Below, one piece after another: positions 1 to 6,998 of a DNA stretch of 64,000 nucleotides (positions within the stretch are counted from its first letter, which is position 1; each line of letters opens with the position of its first letter). Origin of the DNA: Gp13-AA77 sp035946735 (GTDB lineage: Bacteria > Acidobacteriota > Terriglobia > UBA7540); contig DASYYZ010000170.1 in NCBI GenBank assembly GCA_035946735.1, forward strand, positions 124,001 to 188,000, given 5' to 3'. The position numbers and the translations under genes were made by a program. The notes below the pieces were generated by a model, which was given only the letters and a program-made list of their open reading frames with translations, searched no databases and had not been told where the DNA came from.

Positions 1-1
1 C

Positions 2-316
2 CAGCAACTCGGGGAGATTTTCCATGCTTTGGCCCGGCAGAAAGAATGTCAGATTATCGAAGGACATCTGCGGCCGGACCATGTGCACATGTGCATTGCG
101 ATTCCACCGAAGTACCCGGTGTCCTCGGTCATCGGGTTTCTGAAGGGGAAGAGTGCGATTGCCGTGGCCCGACGGTGTGGCCGCGAACAGAATTTCACGG
201 GCGAGCACCTCTGGGCTCGTGGATACGCGGTCTCCACGGTCGGATTCGAATTGGACCAGATCCGCCGATACATCCGCGAACAGGAAGAAGCGGATGGAAC
301 AGGCGGACAATCTTGA
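2..316 (+). CDS. tnpA: IS200/IS605-family Y1 transposase TnpA, 5' end cut by window
   Basis: The reading frame is open from base 2, so the N-terminus lies outside the window. The visible part carries the HUH metal-binding motif (DHVHM, preceded by the family signature GHLRPDH), the conserved KGKSAI stretch, and the C-terminal alpha-D helix with the presumed nucleophilic tyrosine in QIRRYIREQE. These are diagnostic of the single-strand transposases of IS200/IS605, which cut and rejoin ssDNA at hairpin ends. A TTG at 29 is an internal codon, not the likely start. Two small hairpins follow within 100 bases, as expected for the right end of such an element. Whether the full copy is intact cannot be seen. 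Confidence 0.88.
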   Translation, partial: QQLGEIFHALARQKECQIIEGHLRPDHVHMCIAIPPKYPVSSVIGFLKGKSAIAVARRCGREQNFTGEHLWARGYAVSTVGFELDQIRRYIREQEEADGTGGQS

Positions 317-366
317 CCCTGTGAGCCAAGGCGCGCTTCAGCACGACGCCTAAACCAACAGGGCGA

Positions 367-416
367 CCGCCTTTGAGGCGGCCCCACTCACTAAGCCACC
401 CGCTTTGCGGGGGGTG
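367..416. repeat. Tandem hairpins, candidate IS200-type right end
   Basis: Two short palindromes follow tnpA: CCGCC-tttga-GGCGG (367-381) and CCCGC-ttt-GCGGG (399-411, with further pairing possible outside). IS200/IS605 elements end in subterminal hairpins recognised by TnpA, so the second hairpin is a plausible right-end structure. The exact cleavage site cannot be assigned from one copy. Confidence 0.45.
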
Positions 417-422
417 TCTCAC

Positions 423-638
423 TCAGGGCACGGTTTCGCCGCACTCCCGAGGGGCTTTCCCGCGCGTCGGACTCGCCCCGTTCAACAGCCGAGTGGCGTA
501 CTTGCGGTGAGACCCCGTGTTCAAACAGAACCCGTTCAAAATGGCCTGGCGCGCTTTCCGATCGCCTTTCTGATAGCGCCCATCGATCGCACGAAAATAC
601 TCCCACCGCGACTTGTGACGCACCGTAACCCTCCTCAT
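423..638 (-). pseudogene. N-terminal fragment of an integrase-type (ISNCY/IS481-like) transposase
   Basis: The 71 codons contain the helix-turn-helix start typical of DDE transposases with an rve integrase core: a RYQKGDRKAR stretch, then ILNGFCLNTGSHRKYA followed by RLLNG. Complete proteins of this kind are about 350-450 residues, so everything beyond the first DNA-binding helices is missing, including the catalytic DDE core. The frame runs out at 423 in sequence bordering the IS200 end, suggesting that a second insertion or deletion truncated it. The family is recognised from memory of the N-terminal signature and not from a search. Confidence 0.6.
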
Positions 639-655
639 CCCTACTCGCCGACTCG

Positions 656-713
656 GGTTACATCTTAAATGGCGCGATCACTCCCCCTCTGGTTACATTT
701 TAGATGGCGCGAT
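656..713. repeat. Two 23-bp direct repeats, probable IS end sequences
   Basis: The 23-bp word beginning GGTTACATCTTAAATGG at 656-678 recurs at 691-713 with two substitutions, 35 bp apart. Both copies lie just upstream of the start of the minus-strand transposase fragment. Paired short repeats ending in ...TGTAACC are what one expects at the ends of this IS type, so they probably mark its left terminus or a terminus regenerated by a second insertion. Confidence 0.5.
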
Positions 714-744
714 ACGAGCCCGTCCCGATTCCGAGACGAGGGTG

Positions 745-750
745 TATAAT
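745..750 (+). promoter_or_regulatory. Candidate -10 box upstream of TPR gene
   Basis: A perfect TATAAT lies about 80 bases before the probable start of the TPR gene at 831. I see no convincing -35 hexamer 16-18 bases upstream, so this is a weak promoter prediction. Confidence 0.3.
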
Positions 751-830
751 CCCGAAACGCAGGAGGCCCGGCTGAATCGCCTGAATCCGGCTGGGGCTCG
801 GCGATGCTTAGACGCTGGAGGCTGATGAGT

Positions 831-1997
831 ATGCGCAGATTGATTCATTCCGTGCTGACGATGTCCGTGTTTCTGGTGGCTGGCCCGCTACTGGCCCAGA
901 CTCCCTGTCCCAGCTTTTCCGTGGTCATCAATTCACCTGAAGACCAGTTGACGCTGGCGTACAACGGTGCAGAGAACCCGCAGGAGCAGGTCGCCGCTCT
1001 CGATAAATATGCGCAAGCGAATGCCGATTCGAAGTTCATGCCGTGCATCAACGAGTACTACACCATGGCCTTGGTCAAGCAAGGCAACTTCGACAAGGCG
1101 ATCGAGTACGGCGAAAAGGACCTGGCAGCGAATTATCGCGATCTGAGCCTGTCGGTAAACCTCATGAAGGCGTACGTGGGCGCGGGCAAGGCTACTGACA
1201 ATGCCTTCGATCTCGTTTTGAAGGCGCCCGACCTGATCAAGAAGGAGACTACTCCTTCGCGGCCCGCAAAAGCCACCGATGAGGAATGGCAGAAGATGCA
1301 GCAGGATTCCGCAGAGCTGGCCAAAGACGTAAACGGCTATATGACGTACGCGTTTTTTCAGCTTCTGCCCAGAACGCCGGATGCGGCCAAGCGGCTGGAG
1401 TACCTGGGACAGTTTGAAAAGGCCTATCCGAATGTCGACGCCCAGCAAGCCGCCCAGATCAACTTTCAGTACTTCCTGGCGTATGATATGGCCGGCAAGG
1501 GCGATCAGGCCGGGCAGTACGGCGAAAAGGCGATTGCGGCTGACGGCAGCAATCCTCAGGTGCTGAATCTCGTGGCCTACGGCTACATGAATCGGCAGAC
1601 CAACCTTGACAAAGCTGAGAGCTATTCGAAGAAAGTCCTGACCCTGGTTCCGGCGATGAAGAAGCCTGACGGCGAGGCGGACGATCAATTCAAGGCGGAC
1701 CAGAACAACCAGCTCGGCATGGCGCACGTAACGCTTGGATTCGTTTACTTTCAGAGAGGAGCCAAGACGCACAAGGTGGAGCCCGCGATCGGCGAGTTCA
1801 AGACGGCGGTCGCCTTGCTCGGAGGCAATCCGCCGCTGCGCGGACAGGCGCTCTACTACCTGGGCTACGCTTACGAGGTTCAGACTCCAGCCAATCACCA
1901 TGCAGCTTCCGACGCGCTAACGCAATCGGTTGCGATTCAAAGCCCGTGGCAGGCTCCGGCCCGCGATCTGCTGGCCAAGGTGAAGGCGGCGAAGTGA
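831..1997 (+). CDS. Secreted TPR-repeat protein
   Basis: A 388-residue protein of unknown specific function. The start at 831 is preferred over the in-frame ATGs at 804 and 825 because GGAGG at 817-821 sits 9 bases before it, and because it gives a clean signal peptide (MRRLIHSVLTMSVFLVAGPL, ending at LAQ). The mature part is helical, with TPR-like units such as YYTMALVKQGNFDKAIEYGE and later PQVLNLVAYGYMNRQTNLDK, so it probably serves as a periplasmic scaffold or in protein interaction. The neighbours (IS remnants upstream, a broken potC downstream) give no functional clue. The stop overlaps the GTG of the following potC remnant. Confidence 0.8.
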   Translation: MRRLIHSVLTMSVFLVAGPLLAQTPCPSFSVVINSPEDQLTLAYNGAENPQEQVAALDKYAQANADSKFMPCINEYYTMALVKQGNFDKAIEYGEKDLAANYRDLSLSVNLMKAYVGAGKATDNAFDLVLKAPDLIKKETTPSRPAKATDEEWQKMQQDSAELAKDVNGYMTYAFFQLLPRTPDAAKRLEYLGQFEKAYPNVDAQQAAQINFQYFLAYDMAGKGDQAGQYGEKAIAADGSNPQVLNLVAYGYMNRQTNLDKAESYSKKVLTLVPAMKKPDGEADDQFKADQNNQLGMAHVTLGFVYFQRGAKTHKVEPAIGEFKTAVALLGGNPPLRGQALYYLGYAYEVQTPANHHAASDALTQSVAIQSPWQAPARDLLAKVKAAK

Positions 1998-2436
1998 TCG
2001 TGCCACGCGAAGACCGCGCCAGGCCACAATCGAGCGGCGCCGGATCCCGTCTGCTGGGGCTCTACGCTTACTGCGTCTTCGCCTTCCTTTATTTTCCGAT
2101 TGCCGTAATGGTGATCTATTCATTTAATGGCGCGGGCGTAGGAGGCTTCCCTCCGCACAACCTGACGCTCGCCTGGTACCGGACGCTGATGGCGGACGGT
2201 CCCCTCTGGGGCGCGCTGTGAGCAGCCTGGTGGTGGCGGCGTGTGCGGTCGTGATCTCACTCGCTTTGGGACTGCCGGCTTCACTTGCACTCGACCGCGC
2301 GTCCTTCCCGGGCAAGAGTCTCTTGCGCCGCCTGGTTCTGTTACCGCTGATTCTACCGGGAATCATCACCGGCCTGTCGCTGCTTATGCTCTTCGTGGCT
2401 GCCGGCATGAGACTAAGCCTGGGTGGCACCGATTAG
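1994..2436 (+). pseudogene. Decayed PotC-like ABC transporter permease (frameshifted, C-terminus lost)
   Basis: Two overlapping frames together encode the first ~145 residues of a spermidine/putrescine-type inner-membrane permease. The first, from GTG 1994, gives RLLGLYAYCVFAFLYFPIAV and ends MADGPLWGAL at a TGA (2219-2221). The second resumes one base off at 2218 with SSLVVAACAVVISLALGLPA and a second hydrophobic helix ending GLSLLMLFVAAG. A single-base loss in CTGTGAGC explains the break. The C-terminal half, including the EAA loop that contacts the ATPase, is absent; the frame ends at 2436 just before the next gene. No potA, potB or potD is present, so this is a remnant. Confidence 0.8.
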
Positions 2437-2480
2437 TAAGAATTATTGATCGGCCGGCTGCCTGTCCTAAGGGGGACTTG

Positions 2481-3566
2481 ATGCGTCGATTTGCCTTGTT
2501 TGCGATGATCGTCGCGCTGGCTTTGCCGGCCGCGGCGCAAGACGGCCAATGGTTGGGCTTGGCAAGCCTCGAAAGCCTCACCAAGCCGCATGATTACGTG
2601 CTGCATCGCTCTTCGAGCTACGACCGCACGGGAGGCAACGACGACTTTCGCGAGCTCGCTCCCAGCGCCGAACTGACCCTGCTCGATGCCGACGGCCCTG
2701 GCGAAGTGACCCACGTCTGGTTCACCATCGCGAGCGACGAGACTTTCCACCTGAAGAAGCTCGTGTTGAGGATGTACTGGGACGGCGAAGCCGCTCCGAG
2801 CGTCGAGGCGCCCGTGGGCGACTTCTTTGGACTTGGACTCGGCGACTACTTCCTCTACCAGTCTCTTCCTCTTTCCGTCGGGCAGAACAAGGCGCTCAAT
2901 TCGTTTTTTCCCATGCCCTTCCAGAAGCACGCGCGCATCACGGTCACAAATGAGGGCCAGCAGAAGGTGGACGCCTATTATTTCAACATCGACTACCGCG
3001 CCTACTCCCACCCGCTGCCGGCAGACACGCTTTACTTCCACGCGCAGTACCGTCAGGCAGCGCCGAATACGGCGATCCAGAGCGACGGCAAGAACCTGAA
3101 GGGCGAGAACAACTACATATGGATGGAAGCCCGGGGCCGCGGACATTTCGCCGGCGTCACCATGTCAGTGCTGGAAAATGCCGACGGGTGGTGGGGTGAA
3201 GGCGATGACATGTTCTTTGTGGACGGCGAAACCCTGCCCTCGATCAACGGCACCGGTACCGAGGACTATTTCCTGGGAGCCTGGGATTTCGGGGGTGGCA
3301 AGCCCTTCAATTACGAATTATTCGGCGCCCCGCAGGCCGGACCGGAGCGGGCGGGCTCGCGCTGGAGCGTCTACCGGTTTCATCTGGACTCGCCCATCAC
3401 CTTTACCAAGTCGCTGCGAGCCACCATCGAGCATGGCCACGCCAACGATCGCGCGGACAACTTCTATTCGGTGGCTTACTGGTACCAGACCGAGCCTCAC
3501 GCGCCCTTCCCGGAACTTCCTCCCGTCGAAGAGCGATTGCCGAAGCTGAGTCCGGCTGGTAAGTGA
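2481..3566 (+). CDS. GH172 family (DUF2961) secreted glycoside hydrolase
   Basis: 361 residues. Start at 2481: GGGGGA lies 5 bases upstream, and the next residues form a signal peptide (MRRFALFAMIVALALPAAAQ). The body matches the DUF2961 family, now GH172, which includes difructose-anhydride and arabinofuranosidase-type enzymes: an N-terminal part with LTLLDADGPGEVTHVWFTIA, the PVGDFFG segment, and the family signature NGTGTEDYF around residues 255-265, which carries a conserved Glu thought to be catalytic. Length is normal for a single jelly-roll-pair enzyme. The substrate is not predictable. It lies close to a GH36 enzyme and transporters, consistent with saprophytic sugar scavenging. Confidence 0.88.
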   Translation: MRRFALFAMIVALALPAAAQDGQWLGLASLESLTKPHDYVLHRSSSYDRTGGNDDFRELAPSAELTLLDADGPGEVTHVWFTIASDETFHLKKLVLRMYWDGEAAPSVEAPVGDFFGLGLGDYFLYQSLPLSVGQNKALNSFFPMPFQKHARITVTNEGQQKVDAYYFNIDYRAYSHPLPADTLYFHAQYRQAAPNTAIQSDGKNLKGENNYIWMEARGRGHFAGVTMSVLENADGWWGEGDDMFFVDGETLPSINGTGTEDYFLGAWDFGGGKPFNYELFGAPQAGPERAGSRWSVYRFHLDSPITFTKSLRATIEHGHANDRADNFYSVAYWYQTEPHAPFPELPPVEERLPKLSPAGK

Positions 3567-3632
3567 GAAGGCGGAGCCGCAGGATCTAGCTGGGGCAACT
3601 TGGCCGGAATTCCACGCTTCGCTCCCTGAAGG

Positions 3633-3917
3633 CTATTTAGCGAACAACTGGCTGTGTGAACCCATGCGAACCAAGCGCAGGGTTTTATCATCGGGCTTCT
3701 TATAGATCAGCAACAGGTCTGGTTTCAAGTGACATTCGCGATGGTGCTTCCAATTGCCGCCTAGACCGTGATCGCGGTGGTTCTCCTTTAGCGGCCTGTC
3801 GTCGGCCAGAAGGCTGACGATCTCAGGCAATAAGGCTTCAATGTCCCTGTGCCGGGGTGTGGCCCTCGCTCGTTTGTAGTCGCGTTTGAACGCCGACGTC
3901 CACTCAATCGTTCGCAT
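3633..3917 (-). CDS. yafQ: YafQ-family mRNA interferase toxin
   Basis: 94 residues, normal length for a RelE-fold toxin of the YafQ type, which cleaves mRNA on the ribosome. The catalytic set known from E. coli YafQ aligns almost residue for residue: His50 (RDHGLGG), His63 and Asp67 (CHLKPD), His88 and Phe92 (GSHSQLF). The start overlaps the end of the antitoxin gene by 14 bases, so translation is coupled. Of the four TA loci in this window, this is the only one whose toxin appears fully intact. Confidence 0.92.
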   Translation of the reverse strand: MRTIEWTSAFKRDYKRARATPRHRDIEALLPEIVSLLADDRPLKENHRDHGLGGNWKHHRECHLKPDLLLIYKKPDDKTLRLVRMGSHSQLFAK

Positions 3918-4167
3918 TCAGCTTGGCCATCATGGCGGCGACAGTGGTCGCTCTGGACACCTCTCCGCGTTCCCCAGCCTCTAGGGCGGCCATAGTCTTG
4001 CGGTTGGGAACGCGCAACTCGAACGGTAAGGCCTTCTCGGCCGCGACCCGCACAAGCAGAATCCGCACCGCGTCCGAGACAGACATGCCCATCGCCGCGA
4101 GCGTTTTTGCCGCCCTTTCCTTTACCTTCTGGTTCACGCGAATATGCACTGTTGCCGTTGCCGCCAT
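3904..4167 (-). CDS. dinJ: RelB/DinJ-family antitoxin
   Basis: 87 residues with a ribbon-helix-helix N-terminus (TATVHIRVNQKVKERAAKTL then MGMSVSDAVRILL), the DNA-binding dimer fold of DinJ, and a toxin-wrapping C-terminal tail. The start at 4167 is preceded by AGGTGA. An in-frame ATG at 4188 would begin inside the operator palindrome, so it is unlikely. It should neutralise YafQ and, with it, repress the operon at the palindrome at 4180-4196. Confidence 0.9.
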   Translation of the reverse strand: MAATATVHIRVNQKVKERAAKTLAAMGMSVSDAVRILLVRVAAEKALPFELRVPNRKTMAALEAGERGEVSRATTVAAMMAKLNAND

Positions 4168-4179
4168 GGCTTCACCTCT

Positions 4180-4196
4180 ATGATACATTGTATCAT
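4180..4196. promoter_or_regulatory. 17-bp perfect palindrome, probable DinJ-YafQ operator
   Basis: ATGATACA-T-TGTATCAT is a perfect 8+1+8 palindrome 12 bases upstream of the antitoxin start. Ribbon-helix-helix antitoxins bind such dyads to autorepress, so this is the likely operator. It may also overlap the promoter region of the divergent permease gene. Confidence 0.7.
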
Positions 4197-4346
4197 GCTG
4201 GTCGCGGACGGCGAAGCTTCGCGCCCGCTATGAAGTTGTGTCGGCGCGGGTGGCTACGACACTGGGGGTCGGTTCGGGTCCCCGAGATCAGCTTTATTGC
4301 GCGAACTGCGGCGCTGTTTTTTTCCGCTCTGCCGTGTGAGGGGATT

Positions 4347-5801
4347 TTGAGGGAGTGCCGGTTGTCCCCGCCTGACCGCGACCCCGCCGCACTGCGCTCC
4401 GTTAACCCTCGATCCTCTGCTGAACCACCTACCCCAAAACTGGCGCGCCGCCTGGGGCTCTTCGACGCCACCATGATCGTGATGGGCGGCATCGTAGGCT
4501 CTGGAATTTTCATCAATCCCTACGTTGTCGCCCGGCAAGTTCACACCGCAGTTATGATCCTGGGCGCATGGATTCTGGGCGGCATTGTCGCGCTCGGCGG
4601 AGCGTTCGTCTATTCGGAGCTTTCGGCCCTGCGCCCGGAGGTTGGTGGGCAATACGCCTACCTGCGCGAGGCCTACCATCCCGGAGTGGCATTTGTGTAT
4701 GGTTGGGCGCTGCTGCTGGTGACGCAGACCGGCGGGATGGCCGCGGTGGCGGTGACCTTCGCGCGCTACTTCGTCGAGCTCACCGGCATCCCTTTGCGGG
4801 AAGGCATGGTGGCGACCCTCGCGCTTGCACTGCTTACCATTGTGAATTGTATGGGCGTGAAGCAGGGCAGCGCCGTGCAGAGCACGCTCATGGTGCTGAA
4901 GATCTTTGCCATCGCCGCGCTCGTTCTTGGCGGCTGGGTTCTGGTGAGGGCGCCGCGCATCGCGCTCCACCCGGTGCTCGACCGGCCGGTGTCGTTCGGT
5001 CTTGTCACCGCGATGGGCGCCGCCATGACGCCGGTATTATTCGCCTACGGTGGCTGGCAGACATCATGCTTTATTGCCGGAGAAGTGATCGAACCCAGCC
5101 GGAATCTGCCACGCGCCTTGGTGATGGGCGTACTGGGCGTGATTGCGCTCTACCTGGCAGTGAACTGGATTTGTGTGCGGGATCTCGGGCCGGCCGGTCT
5201 GGCCGAGACCACGACACCGGCCTCGGCGGTGATGCGGCTTGCTCTTGGCGAGCGCGGCGGAGTGCTGATCGCGCTCGGCATTGCGATTTCGACTCTGGGG
5301 TTCTTGAGCCAGTCGATGCTGACTGCGCCCCGCGTCTACTTCGCCATGGCCCGCGACAAGGTCTTTTTTCGCGCTGTGGCCTGGCTTCATCCCCGCACGC
5401 GAGTGCCGGTTGCGGCCATCATCCTGCAAGGAGTGTGGACGGCGGTGATCGCGCTATCCGGCCGTTACGAGCAGATCCTGAACTACGTAGTCTCGACCGA
5501 CTTTATTCTCTTCGGCATGACCGCGACCTGTATCTTCGTGTTCCGCCGCCGGGAGGCGCAGCAATCTCTAACAACGCGCGAACCGAGGGAAGGGAACACC
5601 AAAATTGGGGCCCGGGCCTCGCCCCGCGCGCGAATGCCGGGTCATCCCTTCACGACCGTGCTCTTCATCGCGGCCTGTTTTCTGGTGGTCGCCGCCACGG
5701 TCTACAAGTATCCAGCGAACAGCGCGGTGGGGTACGGGATTGTGCTCGCGGGCGTTCCCGTATACTTTTTGTGGGGGCGGAGGAGCAAGGATGAAAGATG
5801 A
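4347..5801 (+). CDS. APC-superfamily amino acid permease (LAT-like)
   Basis: About 484 residues with twelve predicted membrane helices. The first begins LGLFDATMIVMGGIVGSGIF, whose GxVGSGIF motif is the substrate-binding kink of APC amino acid transporters; helix 6 contains FAYGGWQTSCFIAGE, again typical. A TTG at 4347 preceded by GAGGGG is the most credible start. The frame is open farther upstream, with an ATG at 4230 that lacks a ribosome site, so the N-terminus is uncertain. It probably imports or exchanges amino acids across the inner membrane. The aminotransferase immediately downstream suggests a catabolic pairing. The last codons run into an ATGAACGATGA-type repeat. Confidence 0.85.
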   Translation: MRECRLSPPDRDPAALRSVNPRSSAEPPTPKLARRLGLFDATMIVMGGIVGSGIFINPYVVARQVHTAVMILGAWILGGIVALGGAFVYSELSALRPEVGGQYAYLREAYHPGVAFVYGWALLLVTQTGGMAAVAVTFARYFVELTGIPLREGMVATLALALLTIVNCMGVKQGSAVQSTLMVLKIFAIAALVLGGWVLVRAPRIALHPVLDRPVSFGLVTAMGAAMTPVLFAYGGWQTSCFIAGEVIEPSRNLPRALVMGVLGVIALYLAVNWICVRDLGPAGLAETTTPASAVMRLALGERGGVLIALGIAISTLGFLSQSMLTAPRVYFAMARDKVFFRAVAWLHPRTRVPVAAIILQGVWTAVIALSGRYEQILNYVVSTDFILFGMTATCIFVFRRREAQQSLTTREPREGNTKIGARASPRARMPGHPFTTVLFIAACFLVVAATVYKYPANSAVGYGIVLAGVPVYFLWGRRSKDER

Positions 5802-5856
5802 TTGATGAACGATGAATGTTGGGCGCACGTTAGGGGTGGGGCTTGCGAGAAATGAA

Positions 5857-6963
5857 ATGACCAACTGCCGCAGCAGGATGAAATCGCCCTACATGGAATG
5901 GGCCAAGAGGCATTCCGATGCCCGGTTTAACCTGGCCTCGAGCGGCGTGGCCTCCTACCCGATAGCGGACTTCATCGCTGCGGCATGGCTTCGGCTTGAT
6001 GATCTCGAATTGACCGCGCCCGGGGCCTACGGCTACGAGCCACTGCAGCGCGCTTTGGCGGCCAAGGCGGGTGTTGCGCCGAAGTGCGTCGTGGCTGCCG
6101 CGGGGACTTCAATGGCGAATCACCTGGCCATGGCGGCGGCATTCGAGCCTGGCGACGAGGTGCTGATCGAGGAGCCCGCCTACGAGCTCTTGGTGACCAC
6201 GGCCCGCTACTTGGGCGCGGAGGTACGGCGATTTCAGAGGCGCGCCCAGGAAGGATTCCGGCTCGACCCTGCCGAGATCGAGGCGGCGATCACTTCGCGC
6301 ACCCGCCTCGTGCTGGTCACCAATCTTCATAATCCGTCGAGCGCGCTCGCCGACGAATCGACTCTGCGCGAAGTGGGCGAGCTTGCCAAAAGTGTAGGAG
6401 CGCGGGTACTCGTAGACGAGGTGTATCTCGAAGCGCTCTATTCCTCGCCCTGGCGAACGGCCTTTCACTTGGGCAACCACTTCATCGTGACCAGCAGCCT
6501 TACCAAGGCGTACGGCTTAAGCGGTCTGCGCTGTGGCTGGGTGCTGGCAGCCCCCGAACTCGCGCGCGCCATGTGGCGCATCAATGACCTCTACGGCGTC
6601 AATGCCGCTCATCCTGCCGAGTTGCTGAGCGTGATTGCGCTCGACCACTTAGGTGAGATCGCCTCGCGTTATGAAAAGCTGCTCGAAGCCAACCGGCCGA
6701 TCGTCGCTCGGTTCCTCGAGGCTCACCCGGACTTCTACGTGGTACGTCAACCGCACGGAACCGTGCTCTTTCCACGGCTGCACTCGGCTGATACTGAGGC
6801 ATTCTGCGAACTGTTGCGGCTCCGTTACGAGACGAGCGTGGTGCCGGGATCGTTCTTCGATGCGCCCCAGCACTTCCGAATGTACCTGGCCGCCACCACA
6901 CCCGTGCTCGCTGAAGGTCTCGACCGGCTGGGCGCCGCGCTCGAGGAATACTCGCGGCTCTAA
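5857..6963 (+). CDS. Class I/II PLP-dependent aminotransferase
   Basis: About 368 residues of fold-type I. Visible landmarks are the substrate-loop start YMEWAKRHSDARFNLASSGV, the PLP phosphate region AAAGTSMANHLAM, LVTNLHNPSS (Asn contacting the cofactor), LVDEVY (Asp pairing with the pyridine nitrogen), and SSLTKAYGLSGLRCGW, whose Lys forms the Schiff base. It should transfer amino groups between an amino acid and a 2-oxo acid; specificity is not predictable. Starts at 5812, 5857 and 5878 are all possible with poor ribosome sites. It lies 55 bases after the amino acid permease on the same strand, likely one operon. Confidence 0.85.
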   Translation: MTNCRSRMKSPYMEWAKRHSDARFNLASSGVASYPIADFIAAAWLRLDDLELTAPGAYGYEPLQRALAAKAGVAPKCVVAAAGTSMANHLAMAAAFEPGDEVLIEEPAYELLVTTARYLGAEVRRFQRRAQEGFRLDPAEIEAAITSRTRLVLVTNLHNPSSALADESTLREVGELAKSVGARVLVDEVYLEALYSSPWRTAFHLGNHFIVTSSLTKAYGLSGLRCGWVLAAPELARAMWRINDLYGVNAAHPAELLSVIALDHLGEIASRYEKLLEANRPIVARFLEAHPDFYVVRQPHGTVLFPRLHSADTEAFCELLRLRYETSVVPGSFFDAPQHFRMYLAATTPVLAEGLDRLGAALEEYSRL

Positions 6964-6998
6964 CACGGGCGGCGCGGGGATCGTGAGGAGGCGCAGGA

